A stretch of 64,000 nt of DNA, taken from NCBI GenBank assembly GCA_046290675.1, contig JBKAHA010000003.1:744001-808000 (forward strand), written 5' to 3'. Below, one piece after another: positions 8,285 through 16,741 of this stretch. Positions within the stretch are counted from its first letter, which is position 1; each line of letters begins with the position of its first letter. A model generated the notes under the pieces. It did not search any database, was not told the DNA's origin, and saw only the letters and a list, made by a program, of their open reading frames with translations. The position numbers and the translations under genes were made by a program. The DNA comes from Aureliella sp046290675. GTDB taxonomy: Bacteria; Planctomycetota; Planctomycetia; Pirellulales; Pirellulaceae.

Positions 8285-11194
8285 GTGATTCAACCTGCCG
8301 GTCACCAGGATGGCTTAACGCTGGCAAGCAGTTCGACCAAAGATGCTCGCGATCATGCAGTTTGCCGTTCGCTGCCATGGTCTCAGAAGGTAGTTCGATT
8401 TGCACTTCCGTTTGCTTTGTCCTCACTTTGCTTGACTTTTGCGCTCTGCTCAGGATTACCCATGCTCACATCAGAAGACGCAACCGCTCAAGAAGCCGAT
8501 GCGACTACGGCGTCCATCGAACAGGTGACTTCGATCGAAGGGATCACCGAATTTCGATTGGCCAACGGGACTCAGGTTCTCCTGTTTCCCGATGACAGCA
8601 AGTCGATGGTAACCGTGAATATGACGGTATTCGTAGGATCACGCCATGAAGGTTACGGCGAAGCAGGAATGGCTCACTTGTTGGAGCACATGTTGTTCAA
8701 AGGGACCGCGGCCCACGAGGATATTCCGCAATTACTCGATAACCGCGGTGCCAGCTTTAATGGCACGACTTGGCTGGATCGGACCAACTATTTCGAAACG
8801 CTTCCGGCGGACACCGATGAGAAGTCCAGAGATAACCTCGAGTTTGCGATTCGGTTGGAAGCAGATCGACTGATGAATAGCTATATCCGCCGCGAGGACT
8901 TAGCTTCGGAAATGACCGTGGTTCGCAATGAATTTGAACGCGGTGAAAATAGCCCCGCGAGAATTCTCTCTCAGCGGGTGCAATCGACCATGTACGATTG
9001 GCACAACTACGGGCGATCCACGATTGGGAATCGATCTGACATCGAACGTGTTCCGGTAGATCGTCTCAAAAATTTTTACCGGAAGTTTTATCGGCCTGAC
9101 AACATTATGGTGGTCGTGGCTGGAAAGTTCGAGCCAAGTGTTGCTCTTGATCTTTTGCAGAAGTACTTCGGGATTTTGGAAGCTCCCAAAGTGCCGCTAG
9201 ATCGGACCTATACAACTGAGCCAGCACAGGATGGCGAACGTACGGTTGTGTTGCGGCGTGTGGGGAATCTGCAGTTGGTGACTGCTGCCTATCACGCTCC
9301 CAGCGGTGCGAGCCGAGAGTACGCAGCGGTAGAGATGTTGGCCTACATTTTCGGTACTGAGCCAAGTGGGCGTCTCTACCAATCTCTGGTCAAGCCGGAG
9401 TTGGCAAGTGGCGTCACTACACGTTCAATGGCGCTATATGATCCAGGGAGCATTATGTTTGGGGCGCGAGTTCCAACGACGAAGTCAATCGAATCGGCGC
9501 GGCAGACGTTGATTGACGTCGTTGAGAATGTGGCGGACGAACCGATTACCGAAGAGGAACTCGCACGTGCGAAGCGTCAGTTTGACAAAGATCGAGAGCT
9601 GCGTGCGGCGGATACTCGGGAGATTGCCATCGAATTGAGTGAGTGGGCCGCGCAGGGCGATTGGAGGCTCTATTTCTTATTTCGAGACTATGTTGAGTCG
9701 ATTACCGCCGAGGAATGCACACAAGCGGCAGTCAATTTTCTGACTCGGAACAACCGGACGGTTGGCTTGTTCATCCCGACAGATGAGAGCCAACGAGTCG
9801 AGATTCCGACCAAGCCGAATCTGGATGAACTGCTCGCTGGTTATGTTGGCCGTGGCGAAGTTTCTCAGGGCGAAGCTTTCGACCCGTCGCCGATGGCGGT
9901 CGAAGCCAGAACGACGCGAGGTGAACTGAAATGCGGGTTGAAAACCGCATTCCTTCCCAAGAAGACGCGTGGAAATACGGTCAATATGCGGATCAGTCTT
10001 CGCTACGGGAATGAAGAATCATTACTCCCCTACAGAGCTGACATCAATTTTCTTCCCGCCATGCTCATGCGAGGAACCAAGCGGTTAGATTACCAACAGC
10101 TGCAAGATCGTTTGGATGAGCTTCGGTCGCAGGTTTCATTTTCAGGAACCGAAGGGCTGCTCTCAGCCAATATTGAAACGAAGCGAGAGTATCTCAACGA
10201 TCTGCTACCGCTGGTCGCGGAGATTATGAAGGAGCCAAGGTTCGACTCCGAAGAGCTCGAAGTCTTGAAGCGACAAGCCATTGCTGGAACTGAGGCAAGT
10301 ATGACTGAGCCGAATGCACTGGCCGCCATCGCCGTTCAGCGGGCATTGGCGCCATACGCGAAGGGGGATATCCGGTACGTCGAAACACTTGAAGAACGCA
10401 TCGAATCGATGCGGGCGGTCGATGCCGAAAAACTCCGAGAATTGCACTCGCAGCAGATTGGTGCAACTCATGGTGAGATTACTGCAGTTGGCGACTTCGA
10501 CGTGGTGGCGTTTGCTCGCCAGTGTGATGATGTTTTTGGCGGCTGGGAATCATCGGTTCCACACGCTCGGATACCCCGCGAAGCTCAGACCCAGGTCGAG
10601 GGGATCATCGATACGATCGAGACACCAGACAAAGCCAACTCGGTTTATTACGGTTCACTGCAAATCGAAATGCGGGATGACCATCCCGACTACCCTGCTC
10701 TGCTTGTGGGTAACTACATCATGGGCGGCGGTGCAATGACGTCGCGGCTCGGCAACCGAGTCCGACAGAAGGAAGGGCTTTCATATACCGTTGGTTCTGG
10801 CGTCAATGCCCATCCAGTAGACGAGCGTACCAGTTTGACGGTCTTCGCGATCGCTAATCCGGAGACGAAAGATCGCTTGATTGAAGTCATCAATGAGGAA
10901 GTTCAGCTACTCCTCCAGGATGGGGTGAAGGAAGAGGAACTGGCCGCTGCCAAGCAAGGAATTCTACAGAGCAGCCAGCTCGAACGAACACAGGATGGCA
11001 ATATCGCTGGCATCCTTGTAGGCACGATCTTCGCCAACCGCGATATGAGTTACCATGCACAATTTGAAAAGCAGGTTGCGGATTTGACTGTAGAGCAAGT
11101 CAATGCGGCGCTGAAGAAGTATGTGGATATGGATCGTCTGGTCATTTACCTAGCAGGTGATTTTGCCCAGTACGCGGGTGAAGCAAGCGAATAA
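8285..11194 (+). CDS. Two-domain M16 family zinc metalloprotease (insulinase/pitrilysin type)
   Basis: A 969-residue protease. An N-terminal hydrophobic stretch (about 38-58) suggests export. The inverted zinc motif HLLEH is at residues 131-135, with a third ligand Glu in the following NEFERGENSP region, so the first half is catalytically competent. The second half (from about 540) repeats the M16 fold (NMRISLRYGNEES, RLGNRVRQKEGLSYTVGSG) without a zinc motif, as expected of the inactive half that forms the peptide chamber. GTG 8285 is chosen because of the AAGGAGA just before it. The family degrades peptides and small proteins outside or within the periplasm. Confidence 0.93.
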   Translation: MIQPAGHQDGLTLASSSTKDARDHAVCRSLPWSQKVVRFALPFALSSLCLTFALCSGLPMLTSEDATAQEADATTASIEQVTSIEGITEFRLANGTQVLLFPDDSKSMVTVNMTVFVGSRHEGYGEAGMAHLLEHMLFKGTAAHEDIPQLLDNRGASFNGTTWLDRTNYFETLPADTDEKSRDNLEFAIRLEADRLMNSYIRREDLASEMTVVRNEFERGENSPARILSQRVQSTMYDWHNYGRSTIGNRSDIERVPVDRLKNFYRKFYRPDNIMVVVAGKFEPSVALDLLQKYFGILEAPKVPLDRTYTTEPAQDGERTVVLRRVGNLQLVTAAYHAPSGASREYAAVEMLAYIFGTEPSGRLYQSLVKPELASGVTTRSMALYDPGSIMFGARVPTTKSIESARQTLIDVVENVADEPITEEELARAKRQFDKDRELRAADTREIAIELSEWAAQGDWRLYFLFRDYVESITAEECTQAAVNFLTRNNRTVGLFIPTDESQRVEIPTKPNLDELLAGYVGRGEVSQGEAFDPSPMAVEARTTRGELKCGLKTAFLPKKTRGNTVNMRISLRYGNEESLLPYRADINFLPAMLMRGTKRLDYQQLQDRLDELRSQVSFSGTEGLLSANIETKREYLNDLLPLVAEIMKEPRFDSEELEVLKRQAIAGTEASMTEPNALAAIAVQRALAPYAKGDIRYVETLEERIESMRAVDAEKLRELHSQQIGATHGEITAVGDFDVVAFARQCDDVFGGWESSVPHARIPREAQTQVEGIIDTIETPDKANSVYYGSLQIEMRDDHPDYPALLVGNYIMGGGAMTSRLGNRVRQKEGLSYTVGSGVNAHPVDERTSLTVFAIANPETKDRLIEVINEEVQLLLQDGVKEEELAAAKQGILQSSQLERTQDGNIAGILVGTIFANRDMSYHAQFEKQVADLTVEQVNAALKKYVDMDRLVIYLAGDFAQYAGEASE

Positions 11195-11291
11195 GCCAGC
11201 GTCGATTCTTCTGCAGCGAGAAGTCGATCCATCTGCCAGCGAAGATGCATCGAAATAGGCTCAACTCAATCCTCTTAATTTGGAGTTTGTC

Positions 11292-12005
11292 ATGATCAAG
11301 CAACTTCGCACTAATCTCAGCACATGTTTCTTAATTGCTGCTGCCATGCTTGCTAGCAGCGATTTGTTGCAGGCATCGGACTGGGTGCAGCTCTCGAAAG
11401 GCGATTCCCTCGAGGGATGGAAGAAAGTCGGCGGTGGGGCGACTTACGTAATCAAAGACGGCGTCATCACGGGGACGACTGGAGAGGGCAAGAACACGTT
11501 TCTCACATCCGGTCCCTACGCTGATTTTGTGCTTGAGTATGAAGTCAAATGCGACAAAGCGTTGAATTCTGGCGTGCAGATACGCAGCCATGTGTATCCA
11601 AAAGAAACACCCCAAGAATCAAAGCCCAGCCGCATGAGAGAAAAAGGTGAGGTCTATGGATACCAGTGTGAGATTACGGCGAAGACGAATGGTGAAAATG
11701 GTTGCGCAGGTAACTTCTGGGACGAAGGCCGCCGGACACGCTGGTTGGATACGAGCGTAAACTCGAAGGAGAAGCAGGCTGTCTATAAGCCTGAGGAATG
11801 GAATCTGTTTCGAGTGATTGCGCAAGGCAACCGCATTCGAAGTTTCGTCAACGGTGTCGCTGTGGCTGACTTCGAAGATGATCGTGATGCGTCGGGTTTC
11901 ATTGGGCTGCAAGTCCACTCGATTAAGAAAGGCACTGGGCCTTACTCGGTTTCATGGCGCAACGTTCGTATTCGAGAACTAAAGCCGAACGAGAAAGTCG
12001 ACTGA
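11292..12005 (+). CDS. Exported DUF1080 (3-keto-disaccharide hydrolase-like) protein
   Basis: A 237-residue protein with a signal peptide (MIKQLRTNLSTCFLIAAAML..., cleaved near LLQASDW). The rest is a single DUF1080 domain, a concanavalin-like beta sandwich, with the usual segments DSLEGWKKVGG, VKCDKALNSGVQIRSH, YGYQCEITA, PEEWNLFRVIAQGNRIRSFVNG and GFIGLQVHS. Some characterised members hydrolyse 3-keto-glycosides. ATG 11292, with GGAG ten bases upstream, is preferred over an in-frame TTG at 11280. It follows the protease gene by about 100 bases and is probably separate from it. Confidence 0.88.
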   Translation: MIKQLRTNLSTCFLIAAAMLASSDLLQASDWVQLSKGDSLEGWKKVGGGATYVIKDGVITGTTGEGKNTFLTSGPYADFVLEYEVKCDKALNSGVQIRSHVYPKETPQESKPSRMREKGEVYGYQCEITAKTNGENGCAGNFWDEGRRTRWLDTSVNSKEKQAVYKPEEWNLFRVIAQGNRIRSFVNGVAVADFEDDRDASGFIGLQVHSIKKGTGPYSVSWRNVRIRELKPNEKVD

Positions 12006-12021
12006 ATTTCAGCCGGCCGCG

Positions 12022-12041
12022 GGCCGAAGTGAGTTTCGGCC
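12022..12041. terminator. Hairpin between converging genes
   Basis: A GC-rich 7-bp stem (12022-12028 with 12035-12041) and 6-base loop lie just after the DUF1080 stop, ahead of the converging decarboxylase gene. There is no T-tract. It is a plausible but unproven terminator. Confidence 0.4.
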
Positions 12042-12083
12042 TATGGCAGTTGGTTCCGCAAGACTACACTCGGTCCTCAAGGC

Positions 12084-13745
12084 CTAAACTCGGTCTCCCA
12101 AGCGTTTGGCCAGCTGTAGTAGAGTCGTACTGGCGTCGCCTTCTTCTAGCTTTGCTTGGATGATCTGGACGCAGGATTGGTCCGACCAGGCTTCTTTTAA
12201 TGCGGCCGAGAATTCGGCTTCGGTGTGGACGAGGTAACCTCTTCCTCCGCCATAGATATCGGGAAGCTTGTGGTAGTTCCACGGGTTGATCTCGTTGTAT
12301 TCCCATTCGCCATCATGTAGGTAGCGTTCGGTTCCGTAGCCATGGTTGTCGAGCACGATCAGGATAGGGGCCTTGCCGAGGCGCACGATGGTGGAGAGCT
12401 CCTGACCGGTCATTTGGAAGGCACCGTCGCCACAAATCGTAATGACTCTCTGGTCCGGTTTCGCCAAACACGCTCCAACTGTGGCCGGAGTCGCAAAGCC
12501 CATGGAAGTGTAGTAGGCGGGGCTGATGAAGTCCGCTCGCTCATGAACCTTCAATTCCGTTGAGGCAAACAAGGAGTCGCCAATATCGGCGACCACAATG
12601 TTGTCCTTGCTCAAATAGCCGTTGATCATCTTCATCATCCGGCTAACGCGAAGTGGGGCTTCCGGCTCGACCTCAAACGGCTCACTCTCCGCGTGAAACG
12701 AATCCGGTACGCTTCGCACTCCAGGTTTGGGCGTGCTCGCAATCAGTCCATCCAGGAAGCCGTCGAGCGGAATGTCATGGTAGAAGTGGTGCGAAACTTG
12801 GAGCTGCTCGCTCGTTACATAGATACAATTCTTCAGGTTTAGGTTGGCAGTGTAGATACCCAGGTTGATGTCGCTCATGAATGTGCCCAGGAGAAGGACG
12901 CAGTCACTGTCTTCGACAAACTCGGTGACTTCGGCACGCCCCATTGCTCCCTCGTAAAGACCGACGTACAGCGGGTGAGTTTCGCGCACAACACTTTTGC
13001 CAAGCATGGTTGCTGCGATCGGTATCTGAGCTTGCTCTGCTAGCTCAAGCACCTTGTCCTGAAGTCCGAAGCGGTGGATCTCCACACCAGCGATAATGAT
13101 GGGTTTCTTCGCCGTTTCGAGCCGCGTTTTGGCTTCACGAATTGCCTCTGCAAGCGCGTCTTCATCGACGTTGGTCGTTGGACGTTGGAAGCCCTGCGCC
13201 GCGGGCGGTACGACACCAACCATGTCACGCGGGATTTCGATGTAAACAGGGCGTTTGTATCGATCGCAGGCATCGAGGACTCGTTCGATTTCGGCAAACG
13301 CGGTGAGCGGGTCTTTGAGTTCCGTGCTGGCGATGCAGAGTTTCTCGAAAACCTCGAGTTGTGTGCGGAATTCGCGGACCTTGTGGTGGAGGAGTGGATT
13401 GTTGTGCCGTTCGTTCAGTCCAGGAGACCCGCTAATGACGACGACGGGCGATTTTTCCGCGAACGCACCAGCGACACTGTTGCATACGCTCAGGCCGCCC
13501 ACGCAATAAGTGATACAGAGGGCTCCCATTCCGTTGAGCCGTGCATACGCGTCTGCTGCGAAGCCGGCACAGTCCTCTCGCGTGGCCCCAACAACGTTAA
13601 TAGGGCTGGATTCCAACATGCTGTAGAAAGACAGGACGTAATCACCTGGAATTCCGAACAGATCGTTGATTCCATAGTCCTGAAGGCGGTTGATCAGGTA
13701 CTGTCCGATGGAAAGTTCGCCCGTGCGTCGTTGAGCCGAGGACAT
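12084..13745 (-). CDS. Thiamine-diphosphate-dependent 2-keto-acid decarboxylase (pyruvate/indolepyruvate decarboxylase family)
   Basis: A 553-residue ThDP enzyme that decarboxylates a 2-keto acid to an aldehyde without oxidation. The N-terminal Pyr domain carries the activating Glu57 in REDCAGFAADAYAR and an adjacent His pair (120-121, LLHHKV), a hallmark of pyruvate and indolepyruvate decarboxylases absent from acetolactate synthases. The C-terminal PP domain has CGDGAFQMTGQE, the Asn of LVLDNHGYGTERYLHDG, and INPWNYHKLP as in that subgroup. The start at 13745 has GGAG at the right distance; an upstream ATG at 13865 would add 40 atypical residues. Substrate could be pyruvate, phenylpyruvate or a branched-chain keto acid. 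Confidence 0.9.
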   Translation of the reverse strand: MSSAQRRTGELSIGQYLINRLQDYGINDLFGIPGDYVLSFYSMLESSPINVVGATREDCAGFAADAYARLNGMGALCITYCVGGLSVCNSVAGAFAEKSPVVVISGSPGLNERHNNPLLHHKVREFRTQLEVFEKLCIASTELKDPLTAFAEIERVLDACDRYKRPVYIEIPRDMVGVVPPAAQGFQRPTTNVDEDALAEAIREAKTRLETAKKPIIIAGVEIHRFGLQDKVLELAEQAQIPIAATMLGKSVVRETHPLYVGLYEGAMGRAEVTEFVEDSDCVLLLGTFMSDINLGIYTANLNLKNCIYVTSEQLQVSHHFYHDIPLDGFLDGLIASTPKPGVRSVPDSFHAESEPFEVEPEAPLRVSRMMKMINGYLSKDNIVVADIGDSLFASTELKVHERADFISPAYYTSMGFATPATVGACLAKPDQRVITICGDGAFQMTGQELSTIVRLGKAPILIVLDNHGYGTERYLHDGEWEYNEINPWNYHKLPDIYGGGRGYLVHTEAEFSAALKEAWSDQSCVQIIQAKLEEGDASTTLLQLAKRLGDRV

Positions 13746-14326
13746 TGTATTCTCCGGTGGAAAGTTAGTTCGTGACGGGGGCTGTCCGGATTGTCTAGCA
13801 AGGAGGCAAATCCAGCAATCCGGGTAGGCGGAAGGTTTGCGCCGAACATGCCAAGTTGTATTCAAGCAACCTGTGGGCCTTTCTGGGCCGACCGTGACCT
13901 TGGGGATTCCACTTGTGCTGCCTGCTGGCTAATCAGTGATGACCGTCAGCGGGCTGCGAGATTAACCGCTCGTCCAACGCTGCAGGTTTCGTTCTGAGGA
14001 TGGGGAAACCGCGAGTGAGGCTGGCGAGTTGGGCAGCACCGATGTGGCGTGTTTGCTAGCGTCAAACCTATCCATGCTGAGTGGAATGGTTTGGGGGAAT
14101 TGTGGGCTAGAGTCCTCGTTAGGTGGAATTGCGGGAAAAGCCTCGCCAGGAAGCAAAGAATTTTGTAAGTCCCATAGCATTGATACGTCTACTCTATGTC
14201 GGTGGCGAAGATTGCAACGGAAAGTGGGGTATCGCACGTCTGCTTTTTCGTTGTGGAGCCGCTTTCCTTCGTGGAACAATCAAGAACAAATGCCGAAGAG
14301 CCAAAGGTCGAGTTGAGGTGATCACA
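13746..14326. other. Intergenic gap between divergent genes, nothing recognised
   Basis: About 580 bases separate the divergently transcribed decarboxylase and DUF547 genes. Short open frames here have no convincing start site or composition. The region must hold both promoters but I see no clear operator, repeat or RNA. Confidence 0.5.
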
Positions 14327-15322
14327 ATGCACAATTTGAGGCCAGCGGATGAAAGAAGACTCCGCGATATCCGAGGACTTGATGGGCTAGGTTCGGTGCC
14401 ATGTGAGAGGGAAGGGAGTCAGAACGGCCGAGAGACGCGGCCAGCCACTTGTTTATTTGAAAACCAACGATTGAGGCGGTCGGGAGCCAAGAGAAGATTT
14501 CGTTTGATGAGCAGCGTCCTGGCTCTAGCGTTTGCACTCAACGCGGGTGGCTACAGCCTATTGGCCGGAACACCAGTGAAAGTTGGGGCCGTAGTGGATG
14601 CGAAGCAACGCGTATCTATGGATCAGATCGACCATTCCGTTTTGGACATGCTGCTAAAGCGTTATGTCGATAACGATGGGATGGTTCACTATCGTGAGTG
14701 GAGTCAGCGAGATTCGGACTTACGCGCATTAGATGGCTATCTGTCTGAATTGTCTCGGGCAGAGTTGGATGTAAAAGCGAATCGCCAAGCTGTCTTGGCT
14801 TACTGGATCAACGCTTACAACGCAGTGACGTTGAAGGGGATCCTTCGGGAATATCCGACTACAAGTATCCGTAATCACACCGCGAAGTTGTTGGGCTACA
14901 ACATTTGGAAGGACCTCAAGTTGCAGGTCGACGACCGCGAGGTCTCGCTCGACGAAATTGAGCATCAAGTATTGCGGAAGTTGGGTGAGCCTCGGATTCA
15001 CTTCGCGATCGTCTGCGCGTCAATTAGTTGTCCCAAGCTCAGAAACGAGGCTTATCTCCCGACGAAGCTGGAGGAGCAGTTGGCGAACAATGCTCGAGAT
15101 TTCTTCGGAGATTCGGGCAAATTCCAATTCGATGTAAAAGCTCAGAGGCTTGGGCTGTCCAAAATCTTGAGTTGGTTCGCAGAGGACTTCGGTAGTACGA
15201 GGCGGGAGCAGCTGGAAGCCATCTCTAGCTATGTTCCTGAGCAGGCACGCGATCTGCTTCGAAGCGAGGCAACCCGGATCAGCTACTTGGAATATGACTG
15301 GGGGCTGAACGAGGCCAAATGA
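14327..15322 (+). CDS. Exported DUF547 domain protein
   Basis: About 331 residues. After a basic N-terminal region a hydrophobic stretch (RLMSSVLALAFALNAGGYSLLAG, about 62-84) could be a late signal sequence or anchor. The remainder is a DUF547 domain, recognised by VDNDGMVHYREW, LAYWINAYNAVTLKGILREYP, the DEIEHQVLRKL segment and HFAIVCASISCPKLRNEAY. Function is unknown; the family is widespread in planctomycetes and proteobacteria. ATG 14327 follows a GAGGTG six bases upstream; the frame also stays open back to 14123, where I see no ribosome-binding site. Confidence 0.85.
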   Translation: MHNLRPADERRLRDIRGLDGLGSVPCEREGSQNGRETRPATCLFENQRLRRSGAKRRFRLMSSVLALAFALNAGGYSLLAGTPVKVGAVVDAKQRVSMDQIDHSVLDMLLKRYVDNDGMVHYREWSQRDSDLRALDGYLSELSRAELDVKANRQAVLAYWINAYNAVTLKGILREYPTTSIRNHTAKLLGYNIWKDLKLQVDDREVSLDEIEHQVLRKLGEPRIHFAIVCASISCPKLRNEAYLPTKLEEQLANNARDFFGDSGKFQFDVKAQRLGLSKILSWFAEDFGSTRREQLEAISSYVPEQARDLLRSEATRISYLEYDWGLNEAK

Positions 15323-15468
15323 GATGTTAAGTTGGCAAAGACGGAGATCTGCAAGCTCCATTGCGCCCAATTCAGCGGAGTATTTGGTATCGGGTTTCAC
15401 AATGTTGAGACCTACTTTGGTCGATGAATAAGTTGTGAATGGATTCCACTATTTCATTTTCAGACAGG

Positions 15469-15762
15469 ATGTCTATCGTGGTCACTCAAAAGGTTTCAGG
15501 TATCACCAAGTTTGCATGCGTGATGACGAGCTTGGCGGCATTTCTTTTGTTGAGTGCATGTGGTTTAGGGTGTCGCTCGAACGATTATTGTTCGGACGGT
15601 TCTTGTGGCCCGGCGGGTGTCGCGCCGGGGCCCGGTTCCTACTCCGCGCCCGCCTATCTGGGTAGCACACCCAAAATGATGCCGTCTTCTGGTGGTCAGG
15701 GCTTCCAGACCGGTCAACCTGTGACGTCAGGTGGGACTTTCCAAGGCTCTGGGACACGTTAA
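15469..15762 (+). CDS. Small Gly/Ser/Pro-rich lipoprotein
   Basis: About 97 residues. A hydrophobic segment ends in a lipobox LLLSAC, predicting lipid attachment at Cys31 and location at a membrane surface. The mature part has four further Cys residues just after the lipobox (GLGCRSNDYCSDGSCG, three visible in that run) and then a low-complexity tail rich in Gly, Ser, Pro and Thr. I recognise no family. The start may instead be ATG 15439; no clear ribosome-binding site distinguishes them. Confidence 0.6.
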   Translation: MSIVVTQKVSGITKFACVMTSLAAFLLLSACGLGCRSNDYCSDGSCGPAGVAPGPGSYSAPAYLGSTPKMMPSSGGQGFQTGQPVTSGGTFQGSGTR

Positions 15763-15861
15763 GTCCCCTGCGCATGCATTGCTCCTGCCTAACTGCATGA
15801 TCGGACATGCCGCGGAAGACATGTTGCGAGATCGGCATGGATTGATGGGTAGGAGAGTACA

Positions 15862-16734
15862 ATGACTCGTGAACTGATTGCGAACCGACTAAGCAAGAGC
15901 GAAAACGGCGGCGATTCAGCAAGCGAGGAATTCGAAAGAGCAATGCCGCAGGAAAATGTGTTGAAGCCAGATGAAGTCTTCGAGAGTGATCTAGGGGAGG
16001 AGTCTCCGCAGCAGACCACGTTCTTAGCTCGAACCGTAGTGATTATTCCGGCACGCAACGAGCAGGATTCTATTGCTTCAGTTCTGGGGGATTTGCCTAC
16101 AGTTGGACTTGTGATTGTCGTCGACAATGGTTCCTCGGATGCGACCGCGAGCATCGCAGAGGCCAATGGGGCGACTGTCGTCAAAGAGCCCAAGCCTGGT
16201 TACGGCCAGGCTTGCTGGACTGGAATGCAGTATCTTGAGTCGCGAGTTGCGAATCTCCCATTTTCTCCTGTCTATGTCGCTTTCCTTGATGCTGATTACA
16301 GCGACCATCCCGATCTGCTGCCGTCCCTGGTTGAACCGATTCACCGTGGCGATTGCGATTTTGTACTTGGCTCACGTTTGCTAGGGGAGCGTGAAGCGGG
16401 GGCGATGCCGGCTCAGAGTGTTTACGGCAACAAACTGGCGGTATTTTTGATTCGTGTCTTTTGGATGCACCGTTTCACTGACCTGGGGCCATTCCGAGCG
16501 ATCCACCGGGATTGTCTCAACGAATTGAAAATGGTTGACCGTAATTTCGGTTGGACGGTTGAGATGCAAATCAAGGCTGTTGAAGCGCGGCTTCGAATTC
16601 GTGAAATCCCTGTTCCATACCGAAAGCGAATTGGGACGAGCAAAATAAGCGGCACGATTTCTGGCACACTCAAAGCAGGCTATAAGATCTTGTTCACGAT
16701 CGCCAAATATCGATGGTTGGCCGGCCGTTCGTGA
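15862..16734 (+). CDS. Family 2 glycosyltransferase (polyprenyl-phosphate glycosyltransferase-like)
   Basis: A 290-residue GT-A fold enzyme. After about 55 polar residues comes VVIIPARNEQDSIASVL, then VVDNGSSDAT, and the nucleotide-sugar and metal-binding LDADYSD (DxD type). C-terminal signals are LGPFRAIHR, FGWTVEMQIKA and PVPYRKRIGTSKISG, typical of DPM1/DpgA-like enzymes that make polyprenyl-phosphate-linked hexose. No C-terminal membrane domain is present. The next gene, a membrane GT-C-like protein, starts 7 bases after the stop, so the two are almost certainly cotranscribed and may act as donor maker and donor user. Confidence 0.88.
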   Translation: MTRELIANRLSKSENGGDSASEEFERAMPQENVLKPDEVFESDLGEESPQQTTFLARTVVIIPARNEQDSIASVLGDLPTVGLVIVVDNGSSDATASIAEANGATVVKEPKPGYGQACWTGMQYLESRVANLPFSPVYVAFLDADYSDHPDLLPSLVEPIHRGDCDFVLGSRLLGEREAGAMPAQSVYGNKLAVFLIRVFWMHRFTDLGPFRAIHRDCLNELKMVDRNFGWTVEMQIKAVEARLRIREIPVPYRKRIGTSKISGTISGTLKAGYKILFTIAKYRWLAGRS

Positions 16735-16741
16735 GGGAGTC

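Noticed and set aside
13074..13775. 233-codon plus-strand frame
   Set aside because: Antisense to the decarboxylase gene, which has complete ThDP motifs.
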